DNA of 8,465 nt. It comes from an uncultured Verrucomicrobia subdivision 3 bacterium. GTDB lineage: Bacteria > Verrucomicrobiota > Verrucomicrobiae > Limisphaerales > CAMLLE01. This document shows positions 1 through 5,995 of the stretch, one piece after another. The translations under genes and the position numbers were made by a program. Position 1 is the first letter of the stretch. Every line of letters starts with the position of its first letter. The DNA lies in NCBI GenBank assembly GCA_946480555.1, contig CAMLLE010000102.1:1-8465 (forward strand), in the 5' to 3' direction. Below the pieces are notes generated by a model. It worked only from the letters and a program-made list of their open reading frames with translations. It ran no database searches and was not told the DNA's origin.

Positions 1-1617
1 CGGTTGCATTACGATTTCCGGCTCGCGATGCAGGGCGTGTTGAAATCGTGGGCTGTTCCCAAAGGGTTTCCGACGGCCAAAGGCGAGCGCCACCTCGCGG
101 TTGAAGTTGAGGATCATCCGCTCGACTACGCGCGCTTTGAAGGAACCATTCCCAAGGGAAACTACGGCGCCGGCACCGTGATGGTTTGGGACATCGGCAG
201 CTACGAAGTGATCGACGCGAAGCCGATCGACGCCGTCAAGCGCGGCAAGCTCCACTTCATTTTGAAGGGAAAGAAGCTCAAGGGCGAATGGGCCCTGGTG
301 CGAATGAAACCGCGGCCGGGGGAAGACAAACCGCAATGGCTCCTGTTCAAGGCAGACAAGGATGCCAAGCCGATCTCCGCGCGGCAGGATGACCAATCCG
401 TCCTTACGAAACGCTCGCTGCAACAAATCGCGATCGACAACGACGCACAATGGCAGAGCAACCGCATTGCTGAGCGCGCGCAGAAAGCCGGCACAGATTT
501 CATACAACGGGTGCGGAACAGTGTCGCGGCAAACGGCGTTCGCAGACCGCCGCTACAGGCCAAGGCGGCCTCGCCTGATTTGCAAATGCCGCGATTGCCC
601 AGGCGCGCCGCCGAATTTGTCGAACCAATGAAAGCGCTCATGTCCGAAACGCTGCCGAAAGGCGAACAATGGATTTACGAGCTCAAGTTCGACGGCGTCC
701 GCGGCGTCGCGATCAAGCACAACGATCGCGTTCAGCTGATTTCGCGAAACGCGAAGGCGCTTGCATCGAAGTATCCGGAAGTGGTCGTCGCCCTCCGTTC
801 GCTGCCGGCCAGGGAATTTGTTCTCGACGGCGAAATTGTGGCTTTGGATGCGACGGGGAAGTCGTCATTTCAATTGCTTCAAGCGGCAAATGTTCCCGGC
901 GAATCGCGTCCGCCGATCTTCTATTACGCGTTCGATCTCATTCAGCTCGATGGCAGGGACCTGGCCGGACTTCCGTTGATGAAACGCAAGGCGATGGTGC
1001 AGGCGCTGCTGGCGAACGCGCCGGACGCGCTGCGATTCTCGGCTGGCATCCAGGCCCAATCCGAACGCGTCCGGAAGGAAATGCAGTCGCGCGGATTGGA
1101 AGGCCTCATCGCCAAGCAGCGCGAATCGAAATACGAGATCGGCCGGCGCAGCGGCGCATGGCTGAAATTCAAGTGGACCCTCGAGCAGGAATTTGTCATC
1201 GGCGGTTACACCGAACCGCAAGGCAGCCGCAGCCATTTCGGGGCGTTGCTGGTGGGCTATTGCGATCATGGCAGACTGATGTTCTGCTCGAGAGTGGGAA
1301 CCGGTTTCAACGAGAAGCAGCTGCGCTCGCTTTACCAGCAGTTTCAAAAGCTGAAACAGGCGGAATGTCCGTTCGCGAATCTGCCCGAGAAGAAAACGGC
1401 TTCGCGCTGGGGCCGCCCGTTCACACGCGCGGAGATGCGTCGTTGCACGTGGATCCAGCCGAAGCTCGTCTGCCAGGTGCGCTTCACGGAATGGACGCGC
1501 GACGATCATCTGCGGCACCCGGCCTTCATCGGCATGCGGGAGGACAAGGAGGCGAAGGAGGTGGTTCGCGAAAGTCCGCGCAATCAGAACGCATCCCTCC
1601 GTATTCGTCGAAGCTGA
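1..1617 (+). CDS. ligD: LigD-type ATP-dependent DNA ligase, 3'-phosphoesterase + ligase domains (5' truncated by window)
   Basis: NHEJ enzyme that trims 3' ends and seals double-strand breaks, normally working with Ku. Residues here are counted from the codon at base 4. The phosphoesterase domain starts mid-motif with HYDFR (2-6) and continues with EDHPLDY (36-42) and IPKGNYGAGT (49-58). H2, D4, R6, H38 and Y42 match H48, D50, R52, H84 and Y88 of Pseudomonas LigD with a constant offset of 46, so the His equivalent to H42 lies just before the window. After a linker (about 125-205) comes the ligase: nucleotidyl-acceptor Lys228 in ELKFDG, motif Ia SRNAKAL (Ala where Gly is common), DGE (275-277), EGLIAK (366-371) and WLKFKW (386-391). 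An OB-fold ends near TEWTRDDHLRHPAF. The protein stops about 15 residues after VVRES, so no polymerase domain follows. One could still lie upstream, as in mycobacterial POL-PE-LIG. The true start is outside the window. Confidence 0.95.
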   Translation, partial: RLHYDFRLAMQGVLKSWAVPKGFPTAKGERHLAVEVEDHPLDYARFEGTIPKGNYGAGTVMVWDIGSYEVIDAKPIDAVKRGKLHFILKGKKLKGEWALVRMKPRPGEDKPQWLLFKADKDAKPISARQDDQSVLTKRSLQQIAIDNDAQWQSNRIAERAQKAGTDFIQRVRNSVAANGVRRPPLQAKAASPDLQMPRLPRRAAEFVEPMKALMSETLPKGEQWIYELKFDGVRGVAIKHNDRVQLISRNAKALASKYPEVVVALRSLPAREFVLDGEIVALDATGKSSFQLLQAANVPGESRPPIFYYAFDLIQLDGRDLAGLPLMKRKAMVQALLANAPDALRFSAGIQAQSERVRKEMQSRGLEGLIAKQRESKYEIGRRSGAWLKFKWTLEQEFVIGGYTEPQGSRSHFGALLVGYCDHGRLMFCSRVGTGFNEKQLRSLYQQFQKLKQAECPFANLPEKKTASRWGRPFTRAEMRRCTWIQPKLVCQVRFTEWTRDDHLRHPAFIGMREDKEAKEVVRESPRNQNASLRIRRS

Positions 1618-1645
1618 CCCGATCCCGATGCGGCGCATTTCACCT

Positions 1646-1666
1646 TGCTGGCGGCCAGAGCCAGCA
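1646..1666. terminator. Stem-loop between convergent ligD and glycosyltransferase genes
   Basis: In the 86-base gap between the two convergent stop codons, TGCTGGC (1646-1652) and GCCAGCA (1660-1666) form a perfect 7-bp stem with a 7-base loop. It could serve as a shared bidirectional terminator, but neither strand has a U-tract after it, so an intrinsic terminator call is weak. The rest of the gap shows nothing recognisable. Confidence 0.3.
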
Positions 1667-1703
1667 CGCGCCAGAGGCCCAAACGGCTTTCACAAAATCT
1701 CGT

Positions 1704-2819
1704 TCACGCCAGCGCCGCCGCCTTCTCCCGATCTTCAAGCGCGGCGTGAATTGCGAACAATTCATCCACACGATGTGCGCAGGTGTGATGATCGTAAATC
1801 GTCTGAAGCCCATGTTCGACCAGGCTGTTGGCCAGCGCGGGCTCGTTCAAGATGGCGCGCAAGTGCCCAGCCATTTCCGTCGTGTTCCTGGCGACCAGGA
1901 AGTCGTTGCCGGGCTCGAATAATCCTTCCGCATCCGGCCACGGCGAGCAGACCAGAGGAATGCCGCAGGCCAACGCTTCGAAAACGCGAATCGTCGGGAT
2001 TCCTGGCAGTGCCTGCACGTAAGGCCGCCGCGGCACATGAACAGTGACACGGAACTTTGCGAAAACCTGCGGCACATCGAAGTTCGGCAGCCAGTTCGCA
2101 TAGTCGATTCCCGCTGCGCGGAGTTTGGAAATGGCGTCCGCCGGATAACGCACGCCATGCACGCGGCTACGCAGACGCAACTGGCGGGAGGGTTGAATCA
2201 GAAACTCCTCCAGTTCGGCCGTGCGTTCGCCATCGCCCCAATTCCCAATCCAGACCAGATCACCGATCGTTTCAATCTTTGGCAGGGGCCGGAACACACG
2301 GATGTCAGCGGCCTCATGCCAGGTCCAGGCGTGGCGCACGCGTCCGCTGGATTCGTACAGCTCGCGCAGCACATCTCCGAATGCGAGAACGCCATCGAAG
2401 TTCGAAAGGTCATACGCTCCCATGATTGCCGGGTCCGTGACCATGCGATGATTCGTGTCATGAAAGAACAGGCGGTAGTTGCCTCCGCGGGCGCGATGTT
2501 CGCCTACACGCCGAACCAGTTCATGCGCGTTCCATTCGTGAACGATCACGATGTCCGCGCGCTCGAGCGCTCGATCCAGGTCGAGCCGATCCAGGCAATA
2601 CTGAACCGAATCCAATCCCGGATAGACCTCACGAAAACGGTCCACCGGCGCATCGCCGTACTGGGCACGCAAATTCTCCAGGCTCCACGCGTTGGCGGGT
2701 TCGTAGATCTCGACGCTGTGTCCGCGCGAAACCATGTCGCTCGCGATGCCCCGGAGGAAATGCGCACTGCCGTGATTCCAATCCGACAAGAGCGAGTGGT
2801 AGAAGAGAACGACTTTCAT
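1704..2819 (-). CDS. CgeB-like glycosyltransferase (GT-B fold, Glyco_trans_1_2 type C-terminus)
   Basis: Predicted 371-residue cytoplasmic glycosyltransferase, probably transferring a sugar from a nucleotide-sugar donor to a surface glycan or lipid-linked acceptor; donor and acceptor cannot be read from sequence. The N-terminus MKVVLFYHSLLSDWNHGSAH (1-20) is a first Rossmann strand followed by an acceptor-side loop. The C-terminal half carries WIGNWGDGERTAEL (190-203) and IPTIRVFEALACGIPLV (274-290). It then has FEPGNDFLVA (301-310) and a helical tail, the pattern of the CgeB/Glyco_trans_1_2 group. The ATG at 2819 is chosen because it begins the first beta strand. A longer frame to 2912 only adds 31 Arg-rich residues that overlap the upstream gene. 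The start is 4 bases after the stop of the GT4 gene and has no clear Shine-Dalgarno sequence, so translational coupling is likely. No signal peptide or membrane segment is seen. Confidence 0.85.
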   Translation of the reverse strand: MKVVLFYHSLLSDWNHGSAHFLRGIASDMVSRGHSVEIYEPANAWSLENLRAQYGDAPVDRFREVYPGLDSVQYCLDRLDLDRALERADIVIVHEWNAHELVRRVGEHRARGGNYRLFFHDTNHRMVTDPAIMGAYDLSNFDGVLAFGDVLRELYESSGRVRHAWTWHEAADIRVFRPLPKIETIGDLVWIGNWGDGERTAELEEFLIQPSRQLRLRSRVHGVRYPADAISKLRAAGIDYANWLPNFDVPQVFAKFRVTVHVPRRPYVQALPGIPTIRVFEALACGIPLVCSPWPDAEGLFEPGNDFLVARNTTEMAGHLRAILNEPALANSLVEHGLQTIYDHHTCAHRVDELFAIHAALEDREKAAALA

Positions 2820-2823
2820 GAAT

Positions 2824-3981
2824 TCACAAAAGAGACGGTGCGCGCTCCAGCGCGGCTTCGCCCGGACTCCAGGCCGTCTGCGGCGCGGTCTTTTGCTCGC
2901 ACACATCGGCATACGCCTGCAGGTATCCGTCAGCCATCCGTTCCGGCGTGTAACGCTGCGCCCGGCCGTAAGCAGCCACTGCTCGATCAGAAAGCGCTTC
3001 CGGATTTTCGATCAATCCATTCACCGTTCGCGCAAGTGCGGCGGGATCGTCCGGCGAAACATACAACGCTGCGTTTCCCCAAATCTCGCGGAGGCTGGGA
3101 ATGTCGCCGAGCACGAGCGCGCAATTGGCGAGCGCCGCTTCCAGCGCGGAAAGACCGAATGGTTCATAGCGCGCAGGCAAGGCGTAGATCGACGCGCGTT
3201 CCAGACTGGACCACATCTCACTCGGAGTCAGAGAACCCAGATACGACACATTGGGATGCGGCTCGACACGTCCATCGGGATCTTCGGTGCGACCCGCCAC
3301 CATCACCGGCCATTCGATCGCCGGCGCTGCATCCGTCAGAAGATTCACATTCTTGCCTTCATCCCAAAGCTGACCGGCGGAGAAGACGAAATGATGCTTC
3401 GTTCGCTGCGTCACCGGACCCACTCGTCGCCCGTTGTAGATCACGCGCGACGCGCGAAATGGGCCGTAGATATCCCCCAGGGATTGCAGCATCGCTTCGG
3501 AAGGCGCGATCACCAGTTCCGCGCCATGCAAACCAGCCATCACGGATTCGCGATACTCGTCCCATTCATCCGGCGCATCCATGCCATGAACAGCGCGCCA
3601 CCACGACAGGACGCACGAATGGCCCACCACAATTTTCGGCCGCTTCCACGGCAACGCGCCGTGCGCGAAGTTATTCAAATGAACGATGTCCGGGCGAAAC
3701 GTGCGTTCCAGGTCAAGGAGCCAGTTGCCGGCACGTTCCACATCCGCTCGCGGCTCATCCATCCACTCCAGTTTGAAACAGCTTTCGAAGACCCTGACGT
3801 TCGGCAACGAGCCCGCCTCAGCCTTCTGCACAAGGTTCATCTTGTCACCCATGGTGGCGAGACCGACTTCGACGCCGTGAGCGCCAAGCGCGCGCGCCAG
3901 TTCCATCGCATAGGTCCAGACGCCGCCCACAGTGTCTGCGGTCATCAGCACTCGTTTCGGGTACGTCCTTGCCATGCTCAT
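2824..3981 (-). CDS. GT4-family glycosyltransferase
   Basis: Predicted 385-residue GT-B retaining glycosyltransferase, likely acting at the cytoplasmic face of the inner membrane in glycan synthesis; substrates unknown. The donor-side beta-loop is TADTVGGVWTYAMELARAL (14-32), whose GGV(W)T motif is typical of GT4. IVHLNNFAHG (99-108) and VVGHSCVLSWWRAVHG (118-133) follow. The C-terminal domain has FSAGQLWDEGKNVNLL (200-215), equivalent to the G-R-L-x-x-x-K-N motif. The EX7E signature is E273-PFGLSAL-E281, then GDIPSLREIWGNAALYV (292-308). The last 20 or so residues look unstructured. The ATG at 3981 is preferred over the one at 3975 because AAGGA lies 6 bases upstream of it. It is the first gene of a two-gene unit with the CgeB-like transferase. 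An upstream terminator separates it from the PEP-CTERM gene, so it should have its own promoter in 3982-4141; none was convincing. Confidence 0.9.
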   Translation of the reverse strand: MSMARTYPKRVLMTADTVGGVWTYAMELARALGAHGVEVGLATMGDKMNLVQKAEAGSLPNVRVFESCFKLEWMDEPRADVERAGNWLLDLERTFRPDIVHLNNFAHGALPWKRPKIVVGHSCVLSWWRAVHGMDAPDEWDEYRESVMAGLHGAELVIAPSEAMLQSLGDIYGPFRASRVIYNGRRVGPVTQRTKHHFVFSAGQLWDEGKNVNLLTDAAPAIEWPVMVAGRTEDPDGRVEPHPNVSYLGSLTPSEMWSSLERASIYALPARYEPFGLSALEAALANCALVLGDIPSLREIWGNAALYVSPDDPAALARTVNGLIENPEALSDRAVAAYGRAQRYTPERMADGYLQAYADVCEQKTAPQTAWSPGEAALERAPSLL

Positions 3982-4067
3982 CCAGATTCCTTTCCCTCGG
4001 AAATTGAACTCCGGTAAATGCGGTCGAGGGATTCTGCAACGAGGCCCGGTTTCTCAATATCAGGCAA
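3978..4067 (-). other. Short reading frame overlapping the GT4 start codon (leader peptide or gene remnant)
   Basis: A minus-strand frame runs to a TGA at 3980-3978 that overlaps the GT4 ATG as ATGA, a common operon junction. The visible peptide, from a possible TTG at 4067, includes PDIEKPGLVAESLDRIYRSS (residues 2-21) and then ISEGKESG. The composition resembles the tail of a folded protein rather than random sequence. The frame is closed upstream by TGA near 4100, leaving only about 40 codons, and the TTG has no well-spaced ribosome site. It could be a decayed C-terminal remnant of an upstream gene, a leader peptide, or chance. Confidence 0.2.
3988..3992 (-). promoter_or_regulatory. Shine-Dalgarno sequence of the GT4 gene
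   Basis: On the minus strand, AAGGA is followed by six bases and then ATG at 3981. It lies within the purine-rich run GAGGGAAAGGAA. Most other starts in this window have no recognisable Shine-Dalgarno sequence, so this one fixes the GT4 start over the ATG two codons further in. Confidence 0.75.
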
Positions 4068-4080
4068 ATCCCTACCGCAT
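4018..4080 (-). promoter_or_regulatory. 14-bp stem-loop in the leader of the glycosyltransferase operon
   Basis: Bases 4018-4024 (ATGCGGT) and 4027-4033 (AGGGATT) pair fully with 4067-4073 (AATCCCT) and 4074-4080 (ACCGCAT). This gives 14 base pairs with one 2-base bulge (4025-4026) and a 33-base apical loop. It sits about 37 bases before the GT4 start codon on the minus strand. There is no U-tract, so it is more likely a leader structure or a mobile palindrome than a terminator. Its function is unknown. Confidence 0.45.
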
Positions 4081-4141
4081 CGTGCGAACCCCTGTCGTCA
4101 ATGCCGCGCGAGGTGCGCGATCCGGCCGCGCGATTGAAACG

Positions 4142-4176
4142 AAAAAACGCGGACCCGATTGAATCAGGTCCGCGTT
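4142..4176 (-). terminator. Intrinsic terminator of the PEP-CTERM gene
   Basis: Ten uninterrupted base pairs join 4146-4155 (AACGCGGACC) with 4167-4176 (GGTCCGCGTT), and a smaller GAT/ATC stem continues inside the loop. On the minus strand the stem runs into six T residues (complement of 4142-4147). It begins 18 bases after the PEP-CTERM stop codon and should separate that gene from the glycosyltransferase operon downstream. Confidence 0.9.
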
Positions 4177-4193
4177 GGGGAATTGAAACGAGT

Positions 4194-4862
4194 TCAGCAG
4201 CTCAGCGTGCGGCGCAGGAGGAACAGGCCCGCCATGCCAAAGAGGGCGAACGCGCTCGGTTCCGGAATCACGTTCACCTGGAAATTGTCGAGAAAGATCC
4301 GGTCGTTACCGAACCCGAAAAACTCGCTGTTGAACGACAGCGAGTTCAAGCCAATGGGCAACGTTGGATTCCACGATCCAGTCTGCGTGCCTTGTGCGAG
4401 ATTCAAATTCACGTGGGTGAATGTGCCGTCCGTTGTCAGCGTAGGATTGAACGTCACTTTCCAGACTTCGGTCTGGCCAGAGTATTGGGCAAACGCCAGC
4501 GTTATGGCTGTTGGGGTTGCCGCGCTGTGCGACGCCAGGTCGAGGGAAACGGTCACGTCAGCAGGCAAAATTCCCGCCGCGATCAAGTCTGATCGGCCCA
4601 TGCCCGCGTAAAAGTACCAATCGGTTCCAAAGGCGCCGGACGAATCCACATCAAATTCAAGCGCCTGCGAGTTCCCCGGACCGCTGGGCTGGACCGTGAA
4701 AGTGGCCGTCACGGAACCGGGTCCGTGAAAAGACCACCAGCCGTCGGGGTTGGGAGTTCCCGTGGCAAAGCTGTTGAAATCCTGGCTGTAAATCGTGGCG
4801 GCCGAGGCGTGGCTTGCGGTCAGCGCCACCACCGCCAAAAGTGGAATCAATGGATGTTTCAT
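4194..4862 (-). CDS. PEP-CTERM sorting-domain secreted protein
   Basis: A 222-residue exported protein of unknown specific function. An N-terminal signal peptide (1-21) with a hydrophobic core LIPLLAVVALTA and an ASA cleavage site is followed by a Thr/Ser/Gly-rich, mostly beta body. The body has a DFNSFATGTPNPDGWWSF segment (28-45) and an FLDNFQVNV strand, a layout often seen in jellyroll or lectin-like PEP-CTERM proteins. The C-terminus has the full tripartite sorting signal: PEP (200-202), a hydrophobic helix (203-216) and RR (217-218). Such proteins are known substrates of exosortase, which cleaves at PEP during export; no exosortase gene is visible here. An in-frame TGA lies two codons before the ATG at 4862, so no earlier start is possible. 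No Shine-Dalgarno sequence is visible upstream. The gene ends 18 bases before a strong terminator and appears monocistronic. Confidence 0.9.
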   Translation of the reverse strand: MKHPLIPLLAVVALTASHASAATIYSQDFNSFATGTPNPDGWWSFHGPGSVTATFTVQPSGPGNSQALEFDVDSSGAFGTDWYFYAGMGRSDLIAAGILPADVTVSLDLASHSAATPTAITLAFAQYSGQTEVWKVTFNPTLTTDGTFTHVNLNLAQGTQTGSWNPTLPIGLNSLSFNSEFFGFGNDRIFLDNFQVNVIPEPSAFALFGMAGLFLLRRTLSC

Positions 4863-4962
4863 GCGTCAGGTTGGGGGGGCGAAAGGGTCAATTGTGTGCG
4901 GCCCGCGGAACATGGATTCTTCAATTGGATTCGAAAACAGTCCGTTATCATTCCGGGCCAGC

Positions 4963-5006
4963 CGCACCGCGGCTGTTTTGGAATATCGGCAAGGCGCACC
5001 GCGGCT
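4963..5006. repeat. 12-bp direct repeat in the divergent spacer
   Basis: CGCACCGCGGCT occurs exactly at 4963-4974 and again at 4995-5006, 32 bases apart, about three helical turns. The first copy also forms a small AGCCG/CGGCT hairpin (4960-4974). The repeats lie between the divergent PEP-CTERM and FmdB-like genes, where both promoters should be, so they could be paired operator sites. They could equally be pieces of a dispersed repeat. The remainder of this 190-base spacer holds a G7 run (4870-4876) and no clear promoter. Confidence 0.5.
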
Positions 5007-5052
5007 TTAAAAAAGAATTCGACACGCCGCTGAACCGAAACAAAATTGAGGT

Positions 5053-5298
5053 GTGCCGATTTACGAATACGAACTCTGCGAAGGCGATTGCAAGGTGTGT
5101 GGCGGCAGCTTCACGCTGCGGCGCCCGCTCTCGGCCGCGCCCTTGACGCAATGTCCCGCCTGCAAAAAGCCGGTGCGCAAGGTAATTTCCACGTTCAACT
5201 CGCCCATCAAATTGAAACCGCTTTCCGTCTCAGATGCGAAAAAAGCCGGCTTCACCGTTCTGAAGCGCGTCAGCAAAGGCGAATACGAGCGGCAGTAA
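5053..5298 (+). CDS. FmdB-family zinc-ribbon protein
   Basis: An 81-residue protein of the small putative regulatory FmdB type (also called CxxC_CxxC_SSSS). It starts with the family's MPIYEY signature. The zinc ribbon is C13-x-x-C16 and C34-x-x-C37, with an extra Cys at position 9. Family members are annotated as possible regulators of formamidase or other enzymes, but the biochemical role is not established. The basic tail (KPVRKVISTFNSPIKLKP and onward) is typical of the family, although the serine-rich end is missing. The start is a GTG at 5053, chosen because it gives the conserved N-terminus. A GAGG lies immediately before it, too close for ideal ribosome-site spacing. The gene is isolated: a spacer of about 415 bases follows. 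Confidence 0.85.
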   Translation: MPIYEYELCEGDCKVCGGSFTLRRPLSAAPLTQCPACKKPVRKVISTFNSPIKLKPLSVSDAKKAGFTVLKRVSKGEYERQ

Positions 5299-5333
5299 AC
5301 TTCCGCATCGCTCGCCAGAAACCCGCCCGTTCA

Positions 5334-5423
5334 GTCTTCGTAGTCCTGATTCCAATCCACTGATCGCGATTGCCTTCCCTTTGTCCTGATCGCAATCGTC
5401 GTTTGGAATCCGCAGACGAGGAC
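5334..5423. repeat. Nested imperfect palindrome (about 90 bp)
   Basis: Three concentric arms pair. GTCTTCGT (5334-5341) pairs with ACGAGGAC (5416-5423, one G-T wobble), GATTCCA (5348-5354) with TGGAATC (5404-5410), and CGATTGC (5367-5373) with GCAATCG (5392-5398). The apical loop is 18 bases and the arms are separated by small asymmetric internal loops. GTCCTGAT also recurs directly at 5343-5350 and 5383-5390. The form suggests a degenerate copy of a dispersed palindromic element or a structured RNA; copy number cannot be judged from one window. Confidence 0.55.
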
Positions 5424-5441
5424 GCAGGAGGATGGCGATGA

Positions 5442-5468
5442 CGATTCGATCGACAGGGTTTCGAATCG
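5442..5468. repeat. 7-bp stem-loop, second of the chain
   Basis: CGATTCG (5442-5448) pairs perfectly with CGAATCG (5462-5468) around a 13-base loop. It lies 18 bases after the larger palindrome. There is no U-tract on either side, so it is not an obvious terminator. Confidence 0.5.
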
Positions 5469-5507
5469 AAGGCAAGCCAGCGGCATTCAACATTCAGCTC
5501 CGACCAT

Positions 5508-5541
5508 TGAACGCTCAACACACGTTGACCATCGACGTTCA
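5508..5541. repeat. Two-tier stem-loop, third of the chain
   Basis: TGAACG (5508-5513) pairs with CGTTCA (5536-5541). Inside it TCAAC (5515-5519) pairs with GTTGA (5524-5528) around an ACAC loop, leaving a one-base versus seven-base asymmetric internal loop. The neighbourhood is rich in short TTCAAC/GTTGAA-like units, as if derived from a palindromic repeat that has diverged. Confidence 0.45.
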
Positions 5542-5675
5542 TAGCTGAGTGTTCCAACCGGCCCGTCGATTCACGGACAAGCCTCTAAAACACCTGTTTG
5601 CGCTGGGGAAAAACATTGCGCGGCCATCCCCTTTTTGGCTTTATCAGGCGAATTTCGGGCGGCGGGCAGCCGGAA

Positions 5676-5681
5676 TTGACA
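5676..5681 (+). promoter_or_regulatory. Candidate -35 element for the acylphosphatase cluster
   Basis: A perfect TTGACA lies 33 bases before the acylphosphatase ATG. The best -10 partner is TTGACT at 5698-5703 (16-base spacer, only 3 of 6 consensus matches). Transcription from it would leave a very short leader before 5715. The match is suggestive only. Confidence 0.25.
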
Positions 5682-5714
5682 CTCTCCCCGCCGCCGATTG
5701 ACTCGGTTGCGGCG

Positions 5715-5993
5715 ATGAAACGAAGCCGGATGCAGATATTTTACTCGGGCCACGTGCAGGGAGTCGGTTTCCGATATACCGTCAAGACCGTCGCCGCCGG
5801 ATTTGAAGTAGTAGGGACCGTACGCAATCTGCCGGACGGACGAGTTGAATTGATTGCTGAAGGATTGAGGGAGGAACTGGTTGCCTTCCGAAGCGCGATT
5901 CCCGAAGCGGGATTGGCGCGCTTCATCCGCAATGAAGATGTGACCTGGAGCGAAGCCGCGGGTGCGTTGCGCGGGTTTGAGATTATTAGATAA
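5715..5993 (+). CDS. acyP: Acylphosphatase
   Basis: A 92-residue protein of normal family length that hydrolyses the carboxyl-phosphate bond of acyl phosphates such as acetyl or carbamoyl phosphate in the cytoplasm. The signature GHVQGVGFRYTV (12-23) contains the phosphate-binding Arg20. VVGTVRNLPDGRVELIAEG (32-50) contains the catalytic Asn38, 18 residues later as in characterised enzymes (R23/N41 in the human protein). The C-terminus GFEIIR fits the final beta strand. The ATG at 5715 is taken; ATG 5730 would give an 87-residue form that still keeps the whole fold, and neither start has a clear Shine-Dalgarno sequence. The stop codon is 2 bases before the metallophosphoesterase ATG, so the two are probably translated from one message. 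Bacterial acylphosphatases have no settled physiological role. Confidence 0.92.
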   Translation: MKRSRMQIFYSGHVQGVGFRYTVKTVAAGFEVVGTVRNLPDGRVELIAEGLREELVAFRSAIPEAGLARFIRNEDVTWSEAAGALRGFEIIR

Positions 5994-5995
5994 AA

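Larger units (their letters stand above)
5299..5714. other. Gene-free spacer with a chain of stem-loops
   Basis: No reading frame here looks like a protein. Bases 5334-5541 hold three consecutive inverted-repeat structures, listed separately. The 5' end (5286-5314) has a 6-bp CGAGCG/CGCTCG hairpin overlapping the FmdB-like stop codon, without a U-tract. The last 100 bases contain a perfect TTGACA (5676-5681) that may belong to a promoter for the acylphosphatase cluster. A longer in-frame start for the acylphosphatase at 5598 is not credible, because its extra 39 residues are Pro/Gly-rich and not part of the family. Confidence 0.6.

Noticed and set aside
865..1638. 257-codon minus-strand frame opposite ligD
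   Set aside because: It is antisense to ligase motifs and has no domain signal of its own.
669..1922. 417-codon plus-strand frame overlapping ligD
   Set aside because: It is the wrong frame of the ligase gene, very Arg-rich, and runs past the ligD stop into the convergent gene. No motif supports it.
2820..2912. N-terminal extension of the CgeB-like transferase
   Set aside because: The extra 31 residues are basic and low in hydrophobic content. They overlap the GT4 coding end and precede the natural first beta strand starting MKVVLF.
2037..3776. 579-codon plus-strand open frame
   Set aside because: It lies antisense across both glycosyltransferase genes and spans their junction. Its translation is Arg/Pro/His-rich with no recognisable domain, as expected for shadows of GC-rich genes. 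The minus-strand frames carry clear family motifs.
4073..4101. Candidate minus-strand promoter for the GT4 operon (TTGACG at 4101-4096)
   Set aside because: No acceptable -10 hexamer exists at 16-18 bases; the sequence there (GCGGTA) is GC-rich. Not strong enough to annotate.
5286..5314. CGAGCG/CGCTCG hairpin at the end of the FmdB-like gene as a terminator
   Set aside because: It has only 6 base pairs with a 17-base loop that contains the stop codon, and no T-tract follows.
5598..5714. N-terminal extension of the acylphosphatase
   Set aside because: The family fold begins at residue 5 or 6 of the shorter form. The extension is Pro/Gly-rich and covers the likely promoter region.
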